Shown piece by piece: positions 48,225 to 59,263 of a stretch of DNA of 64,000 nucleotides. Within the stretch, counting starts at the first letter, position 1, and every line of letters starts with the position of its first letter. This stretch comes from Rhabdophis nuchalis (lineage: Eukaryota; Chordata; Lepidosauria; Squamata; Natricidae): contig CM077658.1 of the NCBI GenBank assembly GCA_039707465.1, positions 12,708,574-12,772,573 of the forward strand. Reading direction: 5' to 3'. The position numbers were made by a program, and so were the translations under genes. Below the pieces are notes generated by a model, which was not told the origin of the DNA, ran no database searches, and was given only the letters and a program-made list of their open reading frames with translations.

Positions 48225-48568
48225 AGTGACATGGTGGCTCAGTGACTAAGATGGTGAGCTTATTGATCAAAAAGGTTGGCAATTTGCCGATTTGAATCCC
48301 TATCACCACGTAACGGAGTGAGCTCCCATTTCTTGTCCCAGCTTCTGCCAATCTAGCAGTTCAAAAACATGTAAAAATGCAAGTAGAAAAATAGAGACCA
48401 CCATTGATGGGAAGGTAACAGTGTTCCGTGCACCTTCGGCATTTAGTCATGTTGGCCATATGACCATGGAGACGTCTTTGGACAGCGCTGGCTCTTCAGC
48501 TTTGAAATAGAGATGAGCACTGCACCCCTAGAGTCAGAAACAACTAGCACATACCTTTACCTTTAAGC
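48225..48568 (+). mobile_element. Sauria-type SINE (tRNA head, BovB-like tail)
   Basis: tRNA-related head with A-box region GGTGGCTCAGTGACTAAG and B-box region CGATTTGAATCCC, body blocks CTTGTCCCAGCTTCTGCCAA and GACAGCGCTGGCTCTTC, and tail ACATACCTTTACCTTTAAGC. The CTTTACCTTTA end is the BovB-type 3' end that lets the RTE enzyme mobilise such SINEs. The copy at 52196-52548 has the same layout. Confidence 0.83.
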
Positions 48569-49878
48569 TACAGAACCTAAAATAGTTGAGGGGAAGCAGA
48601 TCAGTTTGCTTGTTAGGAAACCTACAATTATTTTACATTTCTTTTTGTAAACTTGTCTGATTCTTTGTTATGCTACCAGAGTATCTTTGAAAGGAATGAA
48701 GTGATTTTAAAAAGAGAGAGAGAGAAAAATAGGGCAGTGATAAGTTGTACACAAAGCATAGATCTTGTTCCTTTATACCTTTAGATCTCAGTAGTCCTCA
48801 GCTTCCTAAACTTACCTGTGAGAAATGAGCTCAGCTTAGTAAGATGACAGAAATAGCATGTAGACTGGACATATTTCACTGTCTGTAGTTTGTGTTTGTG
48901 CTCAGCATCCAAAGAAAGCCCAGATCTGAAGGTTAGACTTGCTAGCCCAAATGTCAAGATTTGTGTGAACAACCTCCCGGTAAAAGAAATGACATTTTTG
49001 CTTTTTGCCTTTTCAAGAACAATCTGAATGTCTGACAGGTAAAGGCACAGCTGCATTTTTTTTAGTTCTACCGCCAGATTTGTTTAGATATGAGTGCCAG
49101 ATTGCAGCCACTTGGTTATCTTCTCAAAAAGCTGATAAAGACACAGCATCAAAAAGTATTAATCTGGTAGCCTGACATTTCCTTTTCTGTTTTTTTAACC
49201 TGTTTAAATGTTTTCTAAAACATTACTGAGAAGGCTTTCTCTATTTTTAATGGATTTTAGCGGAGGGAATTACATCACTTTCCCCAGATTAATCAATGCC
49301 ACCTTTACATTTAGACTCAAAGAAAGCAAAGCAAAACATGACATGTATGAATACCATTTCCTCTCTTTAATCTGAATTTACATGTTCTGTTTGCCTGAAA
49401 CCACCTATGTCAATCACATGAAAATCCATTGTAGGGTTAGGAATTGGTAGAGAGTACCAACTCCTACCAAGATGGCAGAAGAAAACAGGAAAGCAAAAGT
49501 AGTAAAAGACCAATACACAGATGAAAACAGAAAGCCCCATGAGAAAATAACTTGGAGGTGTACATTGAAAAATGAGAAAGTCAACTCCAAAATGAGCAAA
49601 AGACAGAAGCCTGTGGCTCTCTTTGTATGTGTGTGTGCGCACACATGTATATACATACACCAACAGGATCCAATCACCAAGACTAGAGATTTTGTCTTCC
49701 AAACGTTTGGACTCATGTTAGAGCCCCATCCTTGGAACTTTTCTGTGTGCTTTGGGCTGTTCTGTGTGTGTTATTTATGGTACCTGTTGTGTGTAGCTTT
49801 TTAGGTGTAGATTGAGGAATTGATGTTTGGCTATTAAGTCATTGGCTGTTGTTTCCGTGTGCTGCCAAGCCCTCATCT
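48569..49878. other. No gene recognised
   Basis: Short GTGTGTGCGCACAC near-palindrome at about 49628-49643; overlapping open frames on both strands at 49370-49800 have no domain. No named repeat. Confidence 0.4.
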
Positions 49879-50266
49879 TAGTGGTGGGTTTCAGCCAGTT
49901 CTCACCTATTCAGGATAACCAGTTGTTAACTTTCTAAGCAGTTCAGAGAACCGGTTGTTGGAAGAAATCTCATTCTGGATTCCCCCCCCCCCACACACAC
50001 ACACACTTTACAGGGCTAATCCTGTAAGGAAGGCAGGAATAAAACCTTCTGGTGTTGTTTCTAGCCTAATCTTTATTGCCCTGCTTACAGAAACTGCCTC
50101 TCTGGTTAACCCTTATTACATTGTCACAGCTAAGGCGAAGCGCCCATCGGCCTGAGTGACGTTGAGTTGGCCATGCCCATCCAGTCACATGACCACTGAG
50201 CCATGTCTATCAATCTGGTCATTAGGGAACAGAACCGGTCGTTAAATTATTTGAATCCCACCACTG
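49879..50266. mobile_element. Non-autonomous hAT element
   Basis: Left end TAGTGGTGGGTTTC (first base changed from C), right end GAATCCCACCACTG. Flanking 8-mers CCTCATCT and CCTCACCA match 6/8. The interior has AGAACCGGTTGTTGG and AGAACCGGTCGTTAAATTAT near the two ends and a short C/CA-rich run (49981-50006). Related to the 18247 and 25221 elements. Confidence 0.75.
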
Positions 50267-51092
50267 CCTCACCACCGAAGTGCTTGATAAGATGGAGGGA
50301 AGAACTTGGCAGCACTCTGAAGACAAAAATGACCCAAATTGGATCTTGCAACCTGATCCAGGGAAATGTATATTTGCCTTCATTCACGACATACACAGGC
50401 TATTTAATCAAGCTCTGAACAATTTAATGGCAATCAATAATCTTCCTTTTGTCTGAAGAACAACATAGCATTAAGTCCTGGGATATTACGTGGAGTATAT
50501 AGTGACCAGACTTGTCAGAACACTTGATGCTACTGCTACTAACTGGTTTTTTTTAAAGAAATAATACATTATCTGTGGTGGGAGGGGATTATAAATTCCT
50601 CACTAGCATCTTATGGGAAAGAGTTTTCTGCCTCACTTACAGGTATTTGATCAAGTAATGAATTGATTACACTTATAAAAAGTCAAAATCTTTTATTTCC
50701 ACATTTCATATTCTTCTTTGGCATACTCAAAATGGAAAGGGAGTCACTAGATAAAATACAGATACATTCAAAAACACCCAGAGAAAAGCAATTAAACATG
50801 CTGGTGTATATGAACTTGAATTCAATTGAATATCCCAGGTATTCATTTTTTACTATTATATATTTGGGAACTAGTTGTTTGGCAAGCAGATTAAATTCTA
50901 GCTCAAATTCAATAAGAACTTGATCACAAATTAATTTATTTTTCAATGGGATAAGTGCATTGAGAAAATGAATATTTGCATTTCACATAATATTACCTTC
51001 TACCAGGAAACCACAGCAGAGAAATAATCCCGGAGGTTTTTAAGGCCTACATAATTTATCCTAATAATACCAGCCAGTAGCAATATTTACCC
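50267..51092. other. No gene recognised
   Basis: AT-rich sequence, no named repeat. Confidence 0.4.
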
Positions 51093-51647
51093 ATGTAACA
51101 CCTCTCCTGCGCGAGCTGCACTGGCTGCCTGTCGTCTTCCGGGTGCGCTTCAAGGTACTAATTATCATCTTTAAAGCGCTCCATGGCTCGGGACCTAGCT
51201 ACTTGCGGGATCGGATCCTGCCCCATACTTCCTCACGGCCGATTCGCTCCCACAGAGAGGGACTTCTCCGGGTGCCGTCCACTAGACTTTGTCAGCGGGC
51301 GACGCCCAGGGGAAGGGCTCTCTCTGTGGCGGGCCCTGCCCTCTGGAATGACCTTCCCCCCGACATTAGAACGACCACGGACCTCCGCTCCTTCCGTCTG
51401 AAATTAAAAACATATTTTTTCTGCTTGGCCGGTCTGGGATAGTCTCTCTCTATGGGGTTATTTAGTGTATAGTGGGAATTTTAGTTTAGATTGGGTATTT
51501 TAGCACAGGTACTATTTAATTTGTTTTTAAGATGTTCTTGATTGTATATTTATGGTTTTTAGTTTCCCTGTGCACCGCTCCGAGTCCCTACGGGGAGAGG
51601 AGCGGTCAAGAAATTAAACTATTATTATTATTATTATTATTATTATT
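51093..51647 (+). mobile_element. L2-like LINE 3' fragment with (ATT)n tail
   Basis: An open stretch to 51442 encodes the last part of ORF2 ([49 protein letters not shown]), clearly homologous to the C-terminus of the 43464-46245 ORF. The UTR differs from the other copies: CCTGTGCACCGCTCCGAGTC, CGGGGAGAGGAGCGGTCAAG, then ATT repeats (51612-51647). It is therefore a separate subfamily. Confidence 0.85.
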
Positions 51648-52195
51648 TATTGTACAGACGTTTGTGTGTTGCACAATGAAGAATCTCCTTCTTCTTTTAA
51701 AAAAAAAGTATTACTGAGCTAAAATTAGTTTATTGTGAATGTCAGATATATTTCAGTATCAGCGATCAAAAAGGAAGCAATGAAAAGGCAATTCTTGGAA
51801 AGGACAAAGCTGCCATAAATAAGTTTAAAAAAAATCAATAATCTGATGATTGGGGAAGACAGGTTTTCTGGAAATTATTGAAAGTCTATTGAAATGTTTT
51901 ATTTTGTGGAAGTGATAGACTTTCATCTCAGGTAACAGCCTCAGTCCAATGGCTTCATAAGAAATCCCGAATTTATATGTGGTTATGTGGGCATGTCTAA
52001 ATAGAGACTTAACCTTGTTGCTTTCCAAATAGTAGAAAATCATGGCAATTTGAAACTGAATGTTGGGGTTACAATCTTGAGGAATAAAAAGAGGGAAATA
52101 AAATAGGCGATAATTTGCACAGTCATTCTCTAAATCATTTCTGCAATAGGTACTCCTGAATCTCAAAAATGATTTATTGTCATATATACTACACA
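51648..52195. other. No gene recognised
   Basis: The 123-codon minus-strand frame at 51825-52196 shows no domain that I recognise and has a cysteine-poor, mixed composition; treated as chance. Confidence 0.4.
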
Positions 52196-52548
52196 CAGCG
52201 ATGCAGTGGCTCAGTGGATGTTGAGCTTGTCAATCAGAAAGGTCGGCAATTCGGTGGTTCGAATCATTAGCGCCATGTAGTGGAGTGAGCTCCCATTACT
52301 TGTCCCAGCTTCTGCCAACCTAGCAGTTTGAAAGCACATATAAAATGCAAGTAGAAAAATAGGAACTACCTTTGGTGGAAGGGTAACAGGGTTCTGGGCA
52401 CTTTCGGCATTGAGTCATGCCGGACACATGACCACAGAGATGTCTTCGGACAGCGCTGGCTCTTCGGTTTTGAAATGGAGATGAGCACTGCCCCCTAGAA
52501 TCAGGAACTACTAGCACATATGTGCAAGGGGACCCTTTACCTTTACCT
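52196..52548 (+). mobile_element. Sauria-type SINE (tRNA head, BovB-like tail)
   Basis: Head ATGCAGTGGCTCAGTGGATG, B-box GGTGGTTCGAATC, body GTCCCAGCTTCTGCCAACC, TCATGCCGGACACATGACC and GACAGCGCTGGCTCTTCGG, tail GGGACCCTTTACCTTTACCT. More intact than the copy at 48225. Confidence 0.87.
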
Positions 52549-53924
52549 AAACAGTTTAATGTGACTGAAATCTCAGATACTGTAGGGATGAGTAAACAAA
52601 AATAAATTTCATTTAAATGGTAATAATCTCCATCCTTTATCATTGGACTTTACCAATAGAGGAAGGAGCACAGTAGCTCAAGTACACTGGGCAGGAGGTT
52701 AGAGAGCCAATGCTTTTCATTAGGTGAGGTTTAGCACTCATCCTTCATTCCAGCTCTTGCTGGAGAAATGAAAAAAGCCCTCAATTGGGCATCCCCAGAG
52801 CAATGGTGATGTCAACAGTTAATCCTTTCAACCTGGAAGTGCCTCGGTGCTTCTGACATGAGACCAAATTAAAAACAAAAAACAGCCAAGGGAGCTTGAA
52901 TGAATAAATCCAAGATTCCATCAAAAATGCATTAAAAATTCCTCCATACATACAGCCTGGTCCTCCACAGAAGATGTAGCTTGTTTGCCCTGATGTTTAT
53001 TTATTTTTAGACTAATTTTATCGAATCATGACCTGAAAGTTATATAGGTTATTGAAAAGAATTCACAGTCATGAAATAAAAATGCATAAAACAAAAACTC
53101 TAATTAAATTAGGAAGAAAATAAAATAAACTGGAGCAGTATACTGTAAATTGATGTGAAATTTAAATTATATGGCCAGAATGCTTCCTTTGTTTCAAGTT
53201 AGGCTCAATTATAATTGTCTTGATTTATTATCAGTTTTCTAAAGATACACACTCTGAAAAAGAACCTGGCACCTTTAAAAATGACACAATCATTTTGGTC
53301 TACAAGAAGAAATGAAATATAGATTTTTTTTTCCCCTGATCTGTCAAGAACTTACTTAGAAGTGGAGTTAAATACAGGTGACAAATTTCAGCTTAAAATT
53401 GGAAGTACAGCAACACATGACCCAAAGTTTGTTCTGCTTCTGAATTATAGGGAGTATAAAGTGGATACATCAGCACCAGTACTTTGTGGCAGCAAGATTA
53501 TCTAGACATTTAGCCAGAACAAAAGGTTTACTTAGGTTTCCCTTTTCAATGCAAGGAAAGCTCCTGGCATTATCTCTCTGCAAATCAATATCCATTATTT
53601 GCCGCTTCATAATTTCTTCAGCTTTGGTAAAATCCAAAGAATAAAAAAACCCATTACAGATAGGCCAATTTTTTTGTAATTTTATCTCCAAGGTCATGTT
53701 CTAAGTTGAGTAAAAGCTATCTTGCTAGTGTCAACGAGGCCAAATCCTCAGAGAAGATTGGCAGCTTAAGATGGTAAGTATCTGACCTAGCCAAAATCAT
53801 GCTTCTACTGAACTTTGTCCTGCTTCTAATCGAATGGTGACATTGGGGTACATGGAGGGAACCAAAAGGAAGCTCAAGAATATAGATTCAAGAGAGAAAT
53901 TCTTGAACATGCAGGGTTGTATCT
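52549..53924. other. No gene recognised
   Basis: AT-rich sequence without recognised repeat or exon. Confidence 0.4.
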
Positions 53925-54150
53925 ACAGTGGTTAAAGTGCAGTACTGCAGACTACTTCTGCTGACTGCCTGCAATTTGGCAGTTCAAATCTCACTGGGCT
54001 CAATGTTGACTCAGCTTTCCATCCTCCCGAGGTGGGTAAAATGAAGACCCAGGTTGTTGAGGGCAATAGGCTGACTCTGTAAAATCACTTTTAGAGAGGG
54101 CTGCAAAGCACTGTCAAGCGATATATAAGTCTATTACTTGCTATTGCTAT
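53925..54150 (+). mobile_element. tRNA-derived SINE, nearly complete
   Basis: Best copy of the family first seen at the window start: head CAGTGGTTAAAGTGCAGTAC, B-box region GGCAGTTCAAATCTCACTGG, body TTCCATCCTCCCGAGGTGGG and ATAGGCTGACTCTG, tail AGCGATATATAAGTCTATTA then GCTATTGCTAT. It is followed at once by a second head. Confidence 0.82.
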
Positions 54151-54222
54151 CCTTAGTGGCACAGTGGTTAGTGTGCAGTACTGCAGGCTATTTCTGCCGA
54201 CTGCTGGCTGGCTGCAAGTTCC
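54151..54222 (+). mobile_element. Second tRNA-SINE head, tandem to the first
   Basis: GGCACAGTGGTTAGTGTGCA and GTACTGCAGGCTATTTCTGC repeat the head of the SINE that has just ended; the copy stops near GCTGCAAGTTCC, before the body. This can be a tandem insertion into the SINE tail or a partial duplication. Confidence 0.75.
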
Positions 54223-56675
54223 AGATAACTGGAAATCTGGAACAGGATTGTGGTTAAGAAGCCATCTGGATAGAAATAATAAGGGGGTTATTTATTTTTT
54301 AAACTTGTATGCCATCCATTTTGCCAAAAGGAATTTTTTATGCTACAAATTATCCTGCAGATAAAATTGATCCTCTGTCATCCTCTAAAACTTTGCTTTG
54401 TCCTCGAAAGTCCAGTATTGTTCATGGGTCAGCCAATTAGATCCCTATAATATTGTAAACTCTCTGGATGTGTTGCCTTCTGCCAATCAGTAGTCAGAAA
54501 TGTATTGCTTCTGAAAATGAACTTATAGATGTTGAATCAAGATTCTACAGTTTTAGCCTTATTAGCCATATAACGCTATGACCATTGACATACTTTATGA
54601 AAATTGGAAAACTGAATGCACAGTATTAAAAAGATGCTCTATTTCTTATCGTGTCTTGAATGTCTGCCCATCATTTTCAAGGACGCTAGTTCTAATGGGT
54701 CATGATTTCTTATGATATAAGGAGAAATTCATTTTTTAAATTTATTTTCAGTAATGTGTTTTAGTAAAAATTAGAAAAAATAGAACAAACATCTGTTTTG
54801 TTTCAAAATCTCTATTTTTCTACTTACCGTAATTCATCGCTTCATTCTACAAAAGCAAACTTTTTATCATTAAACTTGAGGATGGTACTATTTCATCTTT
54901 CACTGGAAAATGTACCCATCACTCAAAGACCAAATCTAAATGTGTAAATTGTCCTTCAGTTGAAATAATTGATTCTGTCTACAATACTTGCTTTTGTGCC
55001 AGGTGCAAATTGCTGTTCTTGTTTCTATTGTGCCATCTTAGGGGAAAACGTAGATGGGTCCATATTTCAATGAGCTTATATTGAAGAAGTTACATCATTG
55101 TAGAAAAAAGAACCAAGAGAAACAAAAGGAAAGAATGAGATGGGATGGGATGGGTCAGTCTAGGCCAGGCCAGGCCTGGGGAAAATATCAGTTGCTATAC
55201 ATGTTTGCTCACTTCTCACATGTTTTGATTTCTGAAAAAAAATAGATAATATGGTAATCATCATGACCAGAACAGAAGTAATTGGCATTTATCCTTCATG
55301 GGCACTTATTAAAAAAAAAAAAAAAGTAAAACATTTTTTCCCCTGTCTGTTCATCCATCCATGACTAAGTACCTTTAGTTTACATGTGAAATAACATTCC
55401 TACTTTTTGCCACCAACCCACAAGACATTTTGGGAAGGCAAACTATTTGGGGTGGGTAATGGAACAATTGACATTCAATCATATAATTTGTCAAGTCTTT
55501 TCACTCTAAGATGACGGCATTTCACACGGTCATTCTTTAGGACATGTAAACAAACCCTGCAATAAAATAAGGAAAGATTGAGAGGCATTTTGTCATGAGG
55601 GGTGAAGATGGGGAGCTATTTTATATAAAGTGTTTAACTGTTCTTCTTCAAACAATTGTTTTGACCTAAAATCAGGAAGAACACCATAATTACCAAACAT
55701 TTCTGATAAGTATAGGCTTATCCTTGGGGAAGAGTCATACCTCCTACCACAGATGTTCAGAAACAATAGTGAAATGGTAGCATTTTTTTTTTAAAAAAGA
55801 AAGTATATCTGCTTGCTATATGGCTGTTGGACTAATGCAGAAGGACTAAAATCAGTTAGACAGTTGTGTTGGGAAGACAGGCTTTTTACTGTATCATGAA
55901 AAATTATCTCACGAATTCAGAGGCGTGCTCTGTAATACAAGCAGTGGGTGGTATCAGAATTTTGCATCTTTGTAAGTTTGATTCATTAAAGAAGCAAATA
56001 CCTAAACATACTGTTAAATGTCCTTTTAAAAAAAATCTTCTTCTTCTGTGTCTAGATCAAACTGTAAACTGCCAGAACGAAGCCACTTTCTTGGCTTTGT
56101 CATTAGCCAAAAATTAGTCATTATGAGTGCACGTTTCTGGTGGAAGCTGACATACCAGCAGTTGGGCTGCGATCTGTGTCCTTCCACATTTACATAGCAT
56201 GATGTTATCCACTAAGAGTGTGCACTTGAACATATTGGTTTTACATTTAGGTGCTCCAACTCTCGACCTATTCAGTATCTTCCAGGTGGTATACGGGAGG
56301 TCAGATCCTTCAGCCATATCCTCCTTTAATGTTCTTCCTTGCTCAGTGGTTTCCTTCATCTATCTTTTAATTCAATTTTGTTCTTGTGTACCTTCACAAA
56401 CCAATAGATCTAAAACCGGAACTATTCTTATGTGTTATACTACCACGTAAATACAATAAAAGAACCACATACTTAATGTTACATGTAATAACAGCAGCTA
56501 AAATCACATACGCACAAAATTGGAAAAAAACAAAAGTATGCCTATAGACGGAAAGGTAATAAAGAAAATATTAGAATGTGCCAAATTGGACAGGTTAATG
56601 ATGGAACTTAAGGATAAAGAGGAAACAGAGTATTACTTAACATGAGATTTATTGTTTAAATGGTTAGATAACAGG
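54223..56675. other. Long AT-rich stretch without gene
   Basis: A small ATGGG pentamer run occurs at about 55138-55154. No exon, repeat family or RNA gene recognised. Confidence 0.4.
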
Positions 56676-57620
56676 CAGGGGTGGGTTCCGGCGGAGACTA
56701 CTGCCAGTTCGCTCAGGGGTACTGCGTACACCTGCACAGTACAACTTTTTTTATTTATTTTATTTTAATCACATTTATATCCCGCCCGTCTCCACGAAGG
56801 ACTCAGGGCGGCGCACAGGAATTTAAAAACATACAAAACGATAAATACAAAATTTAAAAACATATTAAATTACAATCCTGTGCTAAAAACCAAATTAAAA
56901 TAGCCCCGACGGGAGGTTAGGCTAGGCTGGCTTGCTGAAAAAGGTGTGTCTTTAGACACTGGCGGAAGAGGCGGAGGTCCGAGATGGTACGCAATTCAGG
57001 GGGTAGGTCGTTCCAAAGGGCAGGGCCCGCCACAGAGAAGAAGAGCCTTCTCTGTGGCAGGCCCTGCCCTTTGGGTGACGCCAGTCGGCATTGCCCGGCC
57101 GACGGCACCCTGAGAAGGCCCTCTCTGTGGGAGCGGATCGGCCGAAGGGATGTATGAGGCAGGAGATGGTCTCGCATATAACTAGGCCCCGAGCCATGGA
57201 GCGCTTTGAAGATGGTCATCAGAACCTTGAAGCGCACCCAAAAGGCCACAGGAAGCCAGTGCAGCTCACGCAGGATCGGTGTTATATGGGAGCATCTAGA
57301 GGCTCCCGTAATCACCCGCGCAGCTGCATTCTGGACTAACTGTAGCTTTCGAGTGCACCTCAAGGGAAGCCCCATGTAGAGAGCATTACAGTAGTCGAGT
57401 CGGGATGTCACGAGAGCTTGAGTGACTGTGCGGAGGGCAGCCCGGTCCAGTAAAATTGCGCTGCATGCACAGAAGCAAAAACAATGGTGGCACCTATGGC
57501 GCTGCCAGGAGAACTGGTTCAGGGGCATGGCAGGCCTGGGTCACTGCCAGTTCCAGCGACCCAGGCTGCCAAGCTACTGGTTTGGCTGAACCAGTTCGAA
57601 CCAGTTGGAACCCACCACTG
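56676..57620. mobile_element. Non-autonomous hAT element containing a nested LINE
   Basis: Ends CAGGGGTGGGTTCC and GGAACCCACCACTG; 8-mers ATAACAGG (56668-56675) and GTAACAGG (57621-57628) match 7/8. Without the LINE at 56745-57456 the element would be about 230 bp. Near the right end are GAACTGGTTCAGG and GAACCAGTTCGAACCAG repeats like those in its relatives. Confidence 0.85.
56745..57456 (-). mobile_element. L2-like LINE 3' fragment nested in hAT
   Basis: Minus-oriented; tail motif GGACTCAGGGCGGCGCACAG at low coordinate, then the ORF2 C-terminus, open to the truncation: [57 protein letters not shown] and [14 protein letters not shown]. An insertion between the last two strings keeps the frame open (positions 57013-57074). 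Closely related to the 43262-46245 element. Confidence 0.88.
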
Positions 57621-59154
57621 GTAACAGGTGCAGAGATTAGTAACTTAATAACAAAAGAAGATTAACAAAGTAGAAATAAATACAGCTATATAGGTAAATA
57701 TAAGAATATATACTGCAAGTAATAATACCAATGGACTGAACGTATAAGCGTAAAATGTATAGAGTGATAAATATATGGAGCGTGATGGTACAACTATGCA
57801 GATAATGATTATAACTATGACGTATAACATTATGTATTTAAAAGACACTATACTGTATGACTATGAAAATAATGGTTATAATCAGGATGTATAATACTAT
57901 GCATTGATTTAACCAGTATACCATTGGTGCAAAACTGGAAATGTAATGCATTATAAAGGAAAATGTATAATATATATTTTTTGTAAAAAAAGAATGAATG
58001 TTTGTTCAAAGCTTTTCCTGTGTTTGAGTTGGCATGACCGACTCATACATTGGTTCAGAGGATGATGAGGCTCATTCTCTTGCTTACTCTCAGCATCTGC
58101 TTTTATAAAAATTATCTTGCTTCCAATCAAAAATAGAAACTTGAAACATCTTCTGACTGAGCTGCCCACTGTGTTAAGAGGATTGAATTTCTCATAAGCA
58201 TATATTCTCCTTTTGAGATCTGAGAGTAACGAAATAAGAGAAGAATTAAAGGCCAGTGCTGTTCAAGTTTTTAAAAGAGGGCATGATCTCAGCTAGCAGA
58301 GGGGCAGGAACAGCTGTGTAAATCGTTGGCTCAACTTGCCAAGGAGCAAAGTTCACATTTTTAAAGAGTTTGCTCCTTTAAATTTTAAAGAGTTCTCTTC
58401 TGCTGTAAGAAACAGCTATCTGTTAAACACAATCATCTGTTTTGGATTAAGCAAACATCGAAACTTTGCAATTCTATATAATAGAAAACAGTTGCTCTGA
58501 GTTAATAACCCAATTTTTGGTTTGATCCTTATAGGTGGCTTTTTTTTTTAATATTAAACCCATTAATCTCCAATAATGTCTATGCAAAGACGACTGATAA
58601 TCCTTAATGAAAAGACCTATTCTTAGGATCAGTTGAACGAAAGAATGAAAGATATTGAATTTGCATTAACCAGAAAAATGTGTGGTTTGCTTTACAACTG
58701 TTATATTTGAGCTTGGCAGCTTGGCTCTGTTTGAATATATGTCTTTCTTAATATAAATTGCATGTATTTTTAGCTCACTTTTTAAACAGTTGTGAGAGGT
58801 AGAGTTTAAAATAATTGAGTGAAATGTTTTGGAAATTTCTGGCATTGTTTGGATTTTAAGTGAATGTTGTGAGTTTCTAGAAATCTCAAAATGGAAATAT
58901 TCCTGAAAATATGAAAAAAAAGGAAACTATGTTTTCCTTCTTTTAAACAACATAAAAAACCTTTATCATTAAGGCATTATAAATCAATAGGTCCCCAGAT
59001 TTGGTGTGGTATACAAATCTGATTAATAAGAAAATTTATAACTTGTAATTTTTCTCCGCAATGATGCCTTTGGCTTAAGAGTTACTTCTATTCATGCACA
59101 ATAGTTTTAAATAGATCTATCTTAGAGGGTTCCTTGGTGCACTTTAAGCTTGCT
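57621..59154. other. AT-rich stretch; imperfect tandem at 57787-57905
   Basis: Two diverged copies of a roughly 60-base unit occur (ACTATGCAGATAATGATTAT near 57791 and ACTATGAAAATAATGGTTAT near 57860). The remainder has no recognised feature. Confidence 0.45.
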
Positions 59155-59215
59155 TATTTCTTGCAGATGTTTCATTAACCTAACTAGGTAATATCATCAG
59201 TGTTATCTTTTTCAT
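59155..59215. repeat. Short interspersed fragment shared with 37440-37500
   Basis: TTGCAGATGTTTCATTAACC and TAGGTAATATCATCAGTG match the earlier fragment. Family not identified. Confidence 0.6.
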
Positions 59216-59263
59216 TAAGGATTTTAATTACAGTAGTAAAAATTAAGACAAACTTAAAGAATA

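Noticed and set aside
48225..48300. Functional tRNA gene
   Set aside because: The A- and B-box-like head is followed by a SINE body and BovB-like tail and lacks a foldable cloverleaf with an intact 3' half; the same structure recurs at 52196.
51825..52196. 123-codon minus-strand frame as a gene
   Set aside because: It runs up to the start of a SINE and has no domain; taken as chance.
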